Shown here: positions 1 through 6,079 of the stretch, in pieces
How the letters are laid out: each line of letters begins with the position of its first letter
Numbering within the stretch: the stretch's first letter is position 1
Assembly (NCBI GenBank): GCA_039178165.1
Contig: JBCDFL010000103.1
Span: 1 to 11,601, forward strand
Direction: 5' to 3'
Length of the DNA: 11,601 nt
Origin: JBCBCP01 sp039178165
GTDB lineage: Bacteria > Pseudomonadota > Alphaproteobacteria > Rhodobacterales > Rhodobacteraceae
Notes under the pieces: generated by a model
The model's database searches: none
The model's input: the letters and a program-made list of their open reading frames with translations, nothing else
What the model was told of the DNA's origin: nothing
Made by a program: the position numbers and the translations under genes

Positions 1-283
1 CTTGATGTGCGCGCTGACCTCGCTGCTGTTCTTTGGCGGCTGGCTGTCGCCGATCCCGGGCCTGCCCGACGGTATCCTGTGGATGGTGCTGAAGATGCTG
101 TTCGTCTTCTTCATCTTCTCGATGGTGAAGGCGATCACGCCCCGCTACCGCTACGACCAACTGATGCGTATCGGCTGGAAGGTCTTCCTGCCCATGTCTC
201 TGGCTTGGGTCGTGTTCGTGGCCTTCGCCGCCAAGTTCGAGTGGTTCTGGGGCGCCTATTCCCGCTGGGGGATAGGCGGATGA
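1..283 (+). CDS. nuoH: NADH-quinone oxidoreductase subunit H (NuoH), C-terminal part
   Basis: This is the last 93 codons of NuoH, read in the frame starting at base 2; the 5' part lies outside the window. NuoH (ND1 family) sits at the heel of complex I, where the hydrophilic arm meets the membrane arm, and helps form the quinone-binding chamber. The visible part has about three hydrophobic segments (residues 1-18, 22-44 and 60-80 of the fragment). Between the last two lies the conserved C-terminal signature TPRYRYDQLMRIGWKVFLP. The protein ends at TGA 281-283, a normal family C-terminus, so there is no sign of damage. It is the first visible gene of a nuo cluster running to nuoN. A structured spacer rather than an overlap separates it from nuoI. 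Assignment is secure; only the missing 5' end limits it. Confidence 0.96.
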   Translation, partial: LMCALTSLLFFGGWLSPIPGLPDGILWMVLKMLFVFFIFSMVKAITPRYRYDQLMRIGWKVFLPMSLAWVVFVAFAAKFEWFWGAYSRWGIGG

Positions 284-459
284 CGCAGGCCAGCCGATTG
301 GTGGAAACCAAAGCTCAAGGGCAGCGCCCGTCCCGGCGGGGTGGGGGCGAAGCGCCCGCCCCGTGGGGGGCGGGTCGGGCGCTGCCTGGTGGTGCCCACC
401 GGGCCGGATCCTCCGCTTCGACGCAGCAATCGCAACGCCTCAACGGAGCGCTTACATGA
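280..459 (+). CDS. Candidate bridging small ORF between nuoH and nuoI (59 codons, unproven)
   Basis: A 59-codon frame begins at an ATG that overlaps the nuoH stop (ATGA, 280-283) and ends at a TGA that overlaps the nuoI start (ATGA, 456-459). A purine-rich stretch (GGGGGATAGGCGG, about 267-279) lies just ahead of the ATG. The predicted peptide (MTQASRLVETKAQGQRPSRR...) is rich in Gly, Arg, Ala, Gln and Ser, looks disordered, and resembles no family I know. It contains the hairpin at 320-386, so the coding appearance may be incidental in GC-rich DNA, where stop codons are rare. If translated, it would carry ribosomes from nuoH to nuoI and melt the hairpin. The match of both ends to the ATGA pattern used elsewhere in this operon is the only positive evidence. 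It could simply be non-coding spacer. Confidence 0.25.
   Translation: MTQASRLVETKAQGQRPSRRGGGEAPAPWGAGRALPGGAHRAGSSASTQQSQRLNGALT
298..311 (+). repeat. Small GNRA-capped hairpin downstream of nuoH
   Basis: TTGGT (298-302) and ACCAA (307-311) are perfect complements around a GGAA loop, which fits the stable GNRA tetraloop class in RNA. It lies 14 nt after the nuoH stop codon. It may help protect the 3' end of a processed nuoH message, but a five-pair stem can occur by chance. Confidence 0.4.
320..386 (+). repeat. Long GC-rich inverted repeat / stem-loop in the nuoH-nuoI spacer
   Basis: GGCAGCGCCCGTCCCG (320-335) pairs with CGGGTCGGGCGCTGCC (371-386): 15 of 16 positions are complementary, with one T-T mismatch. 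Inside it a second stem is possible between 337-349 and 353-363, with a two-base bulge and a three-base loop. In RNA this would be very stable. No run of T follows, so it is not a standard intrinsic terminator. It could be an mRNA processing or stability element, a partial attenuator, or a dispersed intergenic palindrome of the kind found in many copies in GC-rich genomes. The sequence alone cannot separate these. Confidence 0.75.
445..448 (+). promoter_or_regulatory. Ribosome binding site of nuoI
   Basis: GGAG lies seven bases before the ATG at 456. This supports that start over the ATG in the same frame at 363, which would add 31 residues unlike any NuoI N-terminus, encoded by the hairpin region. 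Confidence 0.7.
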
Positions 460-950
460 CCCAAATCGACTACACCCGCGCCGCCAAATACTTCCTGCTG
501 CAGGACTTCTGGCAGGGCATGAAGCTTGGCCTGAAATACTTCTTCAGCCCTAAGGCGACGCTGAACTACCCGCACGAGAAGGGGCCTCTGTCCCCGCGTT
601 TCCGGGGTGAGCATGCTTTGCGCCGCTATCCCAACGGGGAAGAGCGCTGCATCGCGTGCAAGCTGTGCGAGGCCGTCTGCCCCGCCCAGGCCATCACCAT
701 CGACGCCGAGCCGCGCGCGGACGGCAGCCGCCGCACCACGCGCTACGACATCGACATGACCAAGTGCATCTATTGCGGCTTCTGCCAGGAAGCCTGTCCG
801 GTCGATGCCATCGTCGAAGGCCCGAACTTCGAATTCTCCACCGAGACGCGCGAAGAGCTGTACTACGACAAGGAAAAGCTGCTGGAGAATGGCGACCGCT
901 GGGAGGCTGAAATCGCCCGCAACTTGGAGCTGGACGCCCCCTACAGATGA
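456..950 (+). CDS. nuoI: NADH-quinone oxidoreductase subunit I (NuoI), 8Fe ferredoxin-like
   Basis: NuoI is the 164-residue TYKY-type subunit of complex I. It carries clusters N6a and N6b, passing electrons toward NuoB and the quinone site. Both binding motifs are intact: CIACKLCEAVCP (Cys65, 68, 71 and 75) and CIYCGFCQEACP (Cys104, 107, 110 and 114). The N-terminal part (residues 10-60) contains the amphipathic region and the YPHEKGPLSPRFRGEHALRRYPNG stretch typical of alphaproteobacterial and mitochondrial forms, where it contacts the membrane arm. The C-terminus (SxETREELYYDKEKLL) also fits the family. The start at 456 is set by GGAG at 445-448. The stop (948-950) overlaps the start of the next gene as ATGA, implying translational coupling into the accessory block. 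Nothing appears missing. Confidence 0.97.
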   Translation: MTQIDYTRAAKYFLLQDFWQGMKLGLKYFFSPKATLNYPHEKGPLSPRFRGEHALRRYPNGEERCIACKLCEAVCPAQAITIDAEPRADGSRRTTRYDIDMTKCIYCGFCQEACPVDAIVEGPNFEFSTETREELYYDKEKLLENGDRWEAEIARNLELDAPYR

Positions 951-1336
951 GTGAACCCACCAGCGCATATGAACGGGGCAAGGCCCTGTCCGAGGCGGTG
1001 AACCCCGGCATGGAGGCGGCCCTTGCGGCGCGCTACGACGCCTTGGTGCCCGGCCTCGCGCGCATGGTGGTCGAGGTGCCCTACGGCACGTTCTACAGCC
1101 GCCCCGCGGTGGACGAAAAGACGCGTCTGTTGGCCACCGTCGCGGCGCTCACCGCGCAGGGCGGCCAGACGCGCCCGCAGCTGAAGGTCAACATCGCCAG
1201 CGCCCGCGCGGTCGGCGCCAGCCGTGAAGAGGTCTGCGAGATCATCTACCAGATGGCTCTCTACGGCGGCTTCCCGGCGATGATCAACGGGCTCAACGCC
1301 GCCATCGAAGTCTTCGAGGCCGAAGACGATGGCTGA
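947..1336 (+). CDS. Carboxymuconolactone decarboxylase (CMD)-family protein, copy 1
   Basis: This 129-residue protein belongs to the CMD/AhpD-like all-helical family (CMD domain about residues 40-125). Family features are the YGTFYSRP stretch (46-53), the DEKTRLLATVAAL helix (56-68), QLKVNIASARAVGAS (78-92), REEVCEIIYQM (93-103) and GGFPAMINGL (107-116). It has a single cysteine (Cys97) and no CxxC pair, so it is not a standard AhpD peroxidase; a CMD-type or unknown activity is more likely. Substrate is unknown, and the genes around it give no sign of aromatic degradation. It starts inside the nuoI stop (ATGA). The only GGAG upstream (926-929) is too distant to help, so expression probably depends on nuoI translation. 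Its last eight bases overlap the glycosyltransferase gene. A paralogue of the same length lies at 2174-2563. Family call is firm; function is open. Confidence 0.85.
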   Translation: MSEPTSAYERGKALSEAVNPGMEAALAARYDALVPGLARMVVEVPYGTFYSRPAVDEKTRLLATVAALTAQGGQTRPQLKVNIASARAVGASREEVCEIIYQMALYGGFPAMINGLNAAIEVFEAEDDG

Positions 1337-2177
1337 GCGCGGGGCAGGCATGGCGACGCCGCCCCTTGGCACGCTTTGGCTCGGCGACACGCTGCCCAAG
1401 CTCGAGCTGATGTGCCTTTTGTCCATGGTCGCCCGGCGCTGGGACATCACGGTCTTTTCCTACGGGCCCATCGACAACCTGCCGGGGGAGATCCCCTTGC
1501 GCGACGCGCGGGATATCCATCCGGCAAACCTGTCTGACCCGGCCCTGGGCGAGGCGGCGATCCACCCCGCGATGTTCTCCGACATCTTCCGCCTCCACAT
1601 GATGGAGAAGGAGGGCCTCGTCTGGGTCGACAGCGATTTTCTGGTCGTCAAAGAGGATTTCCCGCCCGTCACGCCGATCCTCGTCGGCATGTTGCCCGGC
1701 GACGTGATCAACAACGCGGCCCTCTGGATCGAACCCGGCCACCCGGTGTTCGAGGATTACAAGGCCGCGGTGGATGAGGACCCGCCCCAGCCCAAGCCCT
1801 ATTTCCGCGACGTGCGGAACCAGGCGATCCGCGACCGGGCCGGGACGGACAACCCGGTAGACCGCAACGTCTTCAGCCCCAAACACCTGACCGGCCCGAC
1901 GCCGCTGACCTACTTCCTGAACCAGCACAGCTGCATGGACCAGGTCCTGCCGCACACCGTGTTCTATCCGTTGTCCTACAACCGGCGGAAAGAGCTTTGG
2001 CGCTCCAACACCCACGTGCTCAAGCAATTCGCGGACGACACCGTGGCCGTGCACATGTGGGGCAGCCACATCCGCAACTGGATGGAAGTCACCACGCCCG
2101 ACCCAGGCACCTTCCTGGCCGAGCAGATCAAGCTTCTGGACAAGGACCTGATGCGGGTGCGGGAGGGCGCGGCATGA
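1329..2177 (+). CDS. Glycosyltransferase with DxD motif, GT32 / alpha-1,4-glycosyltransferase-like
   Basis: This 282-residue protein has no signal peptide or clear membrane segment, so it is probably cytoplasmic or membrane-associated. Residues 83-104 (FSDIFRLHMMEKEG followed by LVWVDSDF) match the core of GT32 and Gb3-synthase-like enzymes, in which a helix leads into a DxD metal and nucleotide-sugar site (Asp101-Ser-Asp103). Other fitting blocks are INNAALWIEPGHPVF (127-141), TGPTPLTYFLNQH (188-200, like the family's GP...T block) and VAVHMWGSHIR (239-249, like the C-terminal His-Trp motif). Donor and acceptor are unknown. It overlaps the CMD gene before it by 8 nt and the CMD gene after it by 4 nt (ATGA). 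The start at 1329 has GAGG at 1316-1319; an ATG at 1350 (residue 8) is a plausible alternative, since the similarity to family members begins after it. A sugar-transfer enzyme inside a complex I cluster is unexpected. Confidence 0.75.
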   Translation: MAERGAGMATPPLGTLWLGDTLPKLELMCLLSMVARRWDITVFSYGPIDNLPGEIPLRDARDIHPANLSDPALGEAAIHPAMFSDIFRLHMMEKEGLVWVDSDFLVVKEDFPPVTPILVGMLPGDVINNAALWIEPGHPVFEDYKAAVDEDPPQPKPYFRDVRNQAIRDRAGTDNPVDRNVFSPKHLTGPTPLTYFLNQHSCMDQVLPHTVFYPLSYNRRKELWRSNTHVLKQFADDTVAVHMWGSHIRNWMEVTTPDPGTFLAEQIKLLDKDLMRVREGAA

Positions 2178-2563
2178 GCGCCCAGAACCCTTTCGCCGCG
2201 ATGATGGCCCAGATGCAGGAGATGGCGCGCAATATGCAGGGCGCCTTCGATCCCAAGACCATCGAGGCGATGTGGCCCACTATGCCGGCCGAGATGATGG
2301 AGATGATGTTCGGCAACACGCTGAACGACGGCGGGTTGGACGCGAAGACGCGCCTCCTGCTGACCATCGCAGGGCTGGTGATGCAGGGCGCCCAGAACGA
2401 GATCGCGCTGCGCAGTGCTATTCGCCACGCGAGCGAGGCGGGCGCGAGCGCACAGGAAATCAGTGAGGCCATCGGTCAGATGGCCGCCTTTGCCGGACTT
2501 CCGGCCTCGTCCCGGGGCCTGGAAATCGCGGCGGATGTTTTGAAAACGGAGGACGAGGCATGA
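2174..2563 (+). CDS. Carboxymuconolactone decarboxylase (CMD)-family protein, copy 2
   Basis: This second CMD-like protein is also 129 residues. Its C-terminal two thirds align with copy 1 without gaps: DAKTRLLLTIAGL (56-68), EAGASAQEISEAI (88-100), QMAAFAGLPAS (102-112). By hand count, about 41 of 129 positions are identical, 33 of them after residue 55. Copy 1's only cysteine (Cys97) is Ser97 here and the protein has no cysteine at all, so thiol chemistry is excluded and a binding or structural role is possible. The first 45 residues are strikingly methionine-rich (12 Met). GGGAGGG at 2161-2167 is a strong ribosome site six bases before the ATG. The start overlaps the glycosyltransferase stop and the stop overlaps the nuoJ start, each as ATGA. 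Family membership is likely; function is unknown. Confidence 0.8.
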   Translation: MSAQNPFAAMMAQMQEMARNMQGAFDPKTIEAMWPTMPAEMMEMMFGNTLNDGGLDAKTRLLLTIAGLVMQGAQNEIALRSAIRHASEAGASAQEISEAIGQMAAFAGLPASSRGLEIAADVLKTEDEA

Positions 2564-3162
2564 GCGCGATCGCGTTTTACCTCTTTGCAATTTCGGTGGT
2601 GACGGGGGGCCTCTTTACCGTGGTCAGCCGCAACCCGGTCCACTCGGTCCTGTGGCTGATCCTGGCCTTCCTGTCGTCGGCGGGCCTGTTCGTGCTGCTG
2701 GGCGCCGAATTCGTCGCGATGCTGATGATCATCGTCTACGTGGGCGCAGTCGCTGTGCTGTTCCTGTTCGTGGTGATGATGCTCGACGTCGATTTCGCCG
2801 AGCTGAAGGCGGAGATGGCGAAATACCTGCCGCTGGGCCTGCTGATCGGGCTGGTGATCCTGATGCAGTTTATCATGGCCTTCGGCGCCTGGGACGCTTC
2901 CGACGCGGCGACGGCAGCGCGCGCGCAACCGATCCCGACCGACCGGCACAACACCGAAGCGCTCGGCATGATCCTCTACGACCAGTATTTCTTGCTGTTC
3001 CAGCTCAGCGGGCTGATCCTGCTGGTGTCGATGGTGGGTGCCATCGTGCTGACCCTGCGCCACCGCGAGGACGTCAAGCGCCAGGACGTTCTGGCCCAGA
3101 TGTACCGCGACCCCGCCACCGCGATGGAGCTGCGGGACGTGAAACCGGGGCAGGGCCTCTGA
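2560..3162 (+). CDS. nuoJ: NADH-quinone oxidoreductase subunit J (NuoJ)
   Basis: NuoJ (ND6 family) is an antenna-free membrane-arm subunit that couples quinone chemistry to the proton-pumping subunits. The 200-residue protein shows five hydrophobic segments (about 3-20, 28-48, 53-75, 88-108 and 145-165). It has the conserved NPVHSVLWLI stretch (25-34) and the third-helix block MIIVYVGAVAVLFLFVVMML (56-75), which includes the tyrosine (Tyr60) at the pi-bulge region of the family. The hydrophilic C-terminus (about 165-200) is normal for alphaproteobacteria. GGAGG (2548-2552) precedes the ATG by seven bases. The gene begins inside the stop of the second CMD gene, and its stop shares a base with the ATG of the next gene (TGATG), placing it in one tight transcription unit. 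Confidence 0.96.
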   Translation: MSAIAFYLFAISVVTGGLFTVVSRNPVHSVLWLILAFLSSAGLFVLLGAEFVAMLMIIVYVGAVAVLFLFVVMMLDVDFAELKAEMAKYLPLGLLIGLVILMQFIMAFGAWDASDAATAARAQPIPTDRHNTEALGMILYDQYFLLFQLSGLILLVSMVGAIVLTLRHREDVKRQDVLAQMYRDPATAMELRDVKPGQGL

Positions 3163-3662
3163 TGCCGTTTTCTGACCAAGAAAACGGATCTGACGTTTTG
3201 AAAAAGTCCGCTTGCGCGCTGGCGATCGCGCTTTGGGCTATGCCGTCAGCGGCGCTGATCCTCGCCGACTGCGACCGCACCACGCACATCTCCCATGGTG
3301 GAGAGGCTGATCACGTCGACCTCGGCCAGGGCCGCGTGATGTGGCGCGACTGGTGGAGCCAGGAAGGCACTGCCACCGACTATGCCATCGTCGATTGCGC
3401 GCCCGGCACCGCGCTGCGCTTTCGCACGGCGGAGGAAAACATGGGCGCCCGGCTGCCCTTCGACCGGACCGACAAGGCGCTGGCCATCGTCGCGCGGCAC
3501 GAGGGCGGTGCGCGCGCCTTTGCCACGTTGGACCGCATCGCCGCAGACCTCAAAAGCACGGCCAAAGACGTGCAGGTCCTGACACTCAACGAAGAGCCCT
3601 GCGCTTGCGCGGCGCTCTACCCCGATTTGCGCGGGGACAAGACGGAATTCGCGCTGAACTGA
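3162..3662 (+). CDS. Predicted secreted protein of unknown function between nuoJ and nuoK
   Basis: I do not recognise this 166-residue protein. Residues 13-35 (LKKSACALAIALWAMPSAAL then ILA) look like a Sec signal peptide: two lysines, a hydrophobic core and an Ala-rich cleavage region (near 30-35). There is no lipobox, since residue 36 before Cys37 is Asp. The predicted mature part is soluble and has four cysteines (37, 79, 147 and 149, the last two as PCACAALYP), which could form disulfides or bind a metal in the periplasm. It also has a Trp-rich stretch, WRDWW (61-65). The ATG shares a base with the nuoJ stop (TGATG). A TTG at 3198 (residue 13) would give a tidier signal peptide (MKKSACAL...), so the true start may be there. 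A 37-nt gap with a strong GGGGGAA site follows before nuoK. It may assist complex I assembly or be an unrelated passenger. Confidence 0.7.
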   Translation: MPFSDQENGSDVLKKSACALAIALWAMPSAALILADCDRTTHISHGGEADHVDLGQGRVMWRDWWSQEGTATDYAIVDCAPGTALRFRTAEENMGARLPFDRTDKALAIVARHEGGARAFATLDRIAADLKSTAKDVQVLTLNEEPCACAALYPDLRGDKTEFALN

Positions 3663-3699
3663 CGCGCGCCAAACGGGGGGCAAGCCCCGGGGGAACGAC

Positions 3700-4008
3700 A
3701 TGGACATTGGACTAGAACACTACCTGACGGTCGCAGCGACCCTCTTCGTCATCGGCATCTTCGGGCTGTTCCTGAACCGCAAGAACGTCATCATCCTGCT
3801 GATGAGCATCGAGCTGATGCTGCTGGCGGTGAACATCAACCTCGTCGCGTTCTCTTCGTTCCTGGACGATCTGGTCGGTCAGGTCTTCACGCTCTTTGTC
3901 CTCACGGTCGCCGCCGCGGAGGCGGCGATTGGCCTCGCGATCCTGGTGTGCTTCTTCCGCAACCGCGGCACCATCGCGGTCGAAGACATCAACGTGATGA
4001 AGGGCTAA
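3700..4008 (+). CDS. nuoK: NADH-quinone oxidoreductase subunit K (NuoK)
   Basis: NuoK (ND4L family) is a small three-helix subunit of the proton pathway in the membrane arm. At 102 residues it has the normal length. Three hydrophobic segments are visible (about 8-25, 29-52 and 58-86). The two membrane glutamates essential in the family are present: Glu38 in LLMSIELMLL and Glu74 in LTVAAAEAAIGLAI. The start follows GGGGGAA (3689-3695), directly downstream of a small GGGG-CAAG-CCCC hairpin (3677-3688). The stop lies four bases before nuoL. Confidence 0.97.
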   Translation: MDIGLEHYLTVAATLFVIGIFGLFLNRKNVIILLMSIELMLLAVNINLVAFSSFLDDLVGQVFTLFVLTVAAAEAAIGLAILVCFFRNRGTIAVEDINVMKG

Positions 4009-4012
4009 GACA

Positions 4013-6079
4013 ATGGAAACCATCCTCCTCTTTGCCCCGCTCGTCGGTGCGATCCTCTGCGGCTTCGGCTGGCGCGCGATCGGCGAGGCAGCCGCGATGT
4101 GGCTCGCCACCGGGCTGCTGTTCCTGAGCGCGATCCTGTCCTGGATCGTCTTCCTGACCTTCGACGGGACAAGCGAGACGATCCAGATCCTGCGCTTCAT
4201 TGAAAGCGGCTCACTCTCCACCGATTGGTCCATCCGCCTAGACCGGCTGACGGCGATCATGCTGATCGTCATCACGACCGTCTCCAGCCTAGTGCACCTT
4301 TATTCCTTCGGGTACATGGATCACGACCCGCAATGGCGGGAGGGGGAGACGTACAAACCCCGCTTCTTCGCCTATCTGTCCTTATTCACCTTCGCGATGC
4401 TGATGCTGGTGACGGCGGACAACCTGGTGCAGCTGTTCTTCGGCTGGGAAGGGGTGGGCGTCGCGTCTTACCTGCTGATCGGCTTCTACTACCGCAAGCC
4501 TAGTGCCAACGCCGCCGCGATGAAGGCCTTCGTGGTCAACCGCGTGGGCGATTTCGGCTTGGCTTTGGGCATCTTCGCGCTGTTCTTCCTGACGGACTCG
4601 ATCAAGTTCGACGATATCTTCGCCGCTGCCGCCGACCTGGCAGAGATCCAGTTGAGCTTCCTGTGGACCGAATGGAATGCGGCGAACCTTGTGGCCTTCC
4701 TGCTCTTCATCGGCGCGATGGGCAAATCGGCCCAGCTGATCCTGCACACCTGGCTGCCCGACGCGATGGAGGGGCCGACGCCGGTCTCCGCCCTGATCCA
4801 CGCCGCGACCATGGTGACCGCGGGCGTCTTCCTCGTCTGCCGCATGTCGCCGATCATGGAATTCGCGCCCCAAGCGATGGCCTTCGTCACGGCTCTGGGC
4901 GCCTGCACGGCCTTCTTCGCCGCGACCGTGGGTCTGGTGCAGACCGACATCAAGCGCGTCATCGCCTACTCGACCTGCTCGCAGCTCGGCTACATGTTCG
5001 TGGCCGCGGGCGTCGGCGCCTACCCGGTTGCGATGTTCCACCTCTTTACCCACGCTTGGTTCAAGGCGATGCTGTTCCTAGGCGCGGGCTCCGTCATCCA
5101 CGGCATGCACCACGAGCAGGACATGATGAACTACGGCGGGCTGCGCAAAAAGCTGCCCGTGACGTTCTGGGCCATGCTGATCGGTACGCTGGCGATCACC
5201 GGCGTCGGCATCCCGCTCACCGGTTGGATCGGCTTCGCCGGCTTCGCCTCCAAAGACGCGGTGATCGAGAGCGCGTATGCCGCCGGCTCCGGCTTTGCCT
5301 TCTGGGCGCTGGTGATCGCTGCGCTGATGACCTCCTTCTACTCCTGGCGGCTGATGTTCCTCACCTTCTGGGGGGAGCCGCGCGGGGACAAGCACACGCA
5401 CGAGCACGCGCATGAAAGCCCCACCATCATGTTGATCCCGCTGGGGGTCCTGTCCCTCGGCGCGATCTTCGCCGGTGCGATTTGGTACGGCAGCTTCTTC
5501 GGCAAGGGGAACGAGATCATCTCCTTCTTCGGCGGCCAATACGAGGCCCCGGCGAAAGAGCTGAAGGAAGCGGTGGCGGAGCGCAGTCCCAAAGCCTCCC
5601 CCCTCAAATACGTCATGGCTGGGGAGCCGGGCGAGGCCGCCATCTACATGGCGCCCGAGAACACGATCATCCACGAGGCGCATTACGTGCCCACATGGGT
5701 CAAACTTTCGCCCTTCATCGCGATGCTGCTGGGCCTGGGCCTGGCCTACCAGATGTATATCCGCCGCCCCGAACAGCCCAAGCAATTGGCCGAGACGTTC
5801 GAGCCGCTGTACCTCTTCCTCAAGAATAAGTGGTATTTCGACGAGCTTTACGACGCGATCTTCGTCCAGCCGGCCAAGGCTTTGGGCCGTCTTCTGTGGC
5901 GGCGCGGGGATGGTGCGACCATCGATGGCGCACTGAACGGTGTGGCGATGGGCGTTGTGCCCTTCTTCACCCGCCTCGCGGGGCGTGTGCAGTCCGGCTA
6001 CATCTTCACCTACGCCTTCGCCATGGTGATCGGGATCGCGGTCCTGGTCACGTGGATGACCATCGCAGGAGCGAACTGA
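4013..6079 (+). CDS. nuoL: NADH-quinone oxidoreductase subunit L (NuoL)
   Basis: NuoL (ND5 family) is the distal antiporter-like proton-pumping subunit of complex I and carries the long lateral helix. The 688-residue protein is longer than the E. coli form (about 613), as is usual in alphaproteobacteria. Key residues are intact: Glu146 in FFGWEGVGVASYLL, Lys238 in GAMGKSAQL, and His263 in the block HTWLPDAMEGPTPVSALIHA. The pump core spans about residues 80-450. A His-rich loop follows (HTHEHAH, 461-467), then a hydrophilic segment (about 508-560). The C-terminus contains LFLKNKWYFDELYDAIFV (601-618), typical of the lateral-helix end. GAAGGG (3999-4004) inside the nuoK end precedes the ATG by eight bases. 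The stop shares its last base with the nuoM start (TGATG). Confidence 0.97.
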   Translation: METILLFAPLVGAILCGFGWRAIGEAAAMWLATGLLFLSAILSWIVFLTFDGTSETIQILRFIESGSLSTDWSIRLDRLTAIMLIVITTVSSLVHLYSFGYMDHDPQWREGETYKPRFFAYLSLFTFAMLMLVTADNLVQLFFGWEGVGVASYLLIGFYYRKPSANAAAMKAFVVNRVGDFGLALGIFALFFLTDSIKFDDIFAAAADLAEIQLSFLWTEWNAANLVAFLLFIGAMGKSAQLILHTWLPDAMEGPTPVSALIHAATMVTAGVFLVCRMSPIMEFAPQAMAFVTALGACTAFFAATVGLVQTDIKRVIAYSTCSQLGYMFVAAGVGAYPVAMFHLFTHAWFKAMLFLGAGSVIHGMHHEQDMMNYGGLRKKLPVTFWAMLIGTLAITGVGIPLTGWIGFAGFASKDAVIESAYAAGSGFAFWALVIAALMTSFYSWRLMFLTFWGEPRGDKHTHEHAHESPTIMLIPLGVLSLGAIFAGAIWYGSFFGKGNEIISFFGGQYEAPAKELKEAVAERSPKASPLKYVMAGEPGEAAIYMAPENTIIHEAHYVPTWVKLSPFIAMLLGLGLAYQMYIRRPEQPKQLAETFEPLYLFLKNKWYFDELYDAIFVQPAKALGRLLWRRGDGATIDGALNGVAMGVVPFFTRLAGRVQSGYIFTYAFAMVIGIAVLVTWMTIAGAN

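Noticed and set aside
320..386. Intrinsic transcription terminator between nuoH and nuoI
   Set aside because: The stem is strong but no T-run follows it, and stopping here would silence the rest of the complex I genes.
363..455. N-terminal extension of NuoI to an ATG at 363
   Set aside because: The extra 31 residues come from the hairpin spacer, do not resemble NuoI, and the start at 456 has its own GGAG site.
315..968. Long minus-strand frame of 217 codons across the nuoI region
   Set aside because: It is antisense to nuoI, whose two intact ferredoxin motifs leave no doubt about the coding strand. Long antisense frames are expected in GC-rich genes; the same applies to the other minus-strand frames in the window.
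947..1336. AhpD-type alkylhydroperoxidase
   Set aside because: It has the CMD fold but lacks the CxxC and nearby His of AhpD; only one cysteine (Cys97) is present.
3162..3662. Lipoprotein
   Set aside because: Cys37 follows the hydrophobic core, but the preceding residue is Asp36, which does not fit a lipobox; Cys18 is too early.
5830..6078. N-terminal extension of NuoM into nuoL
   Set aside because: This part is a shifted reading of the nuoL 3' end. The family N-terminus and AGGAG at 6067-6071 place the start at 6079.
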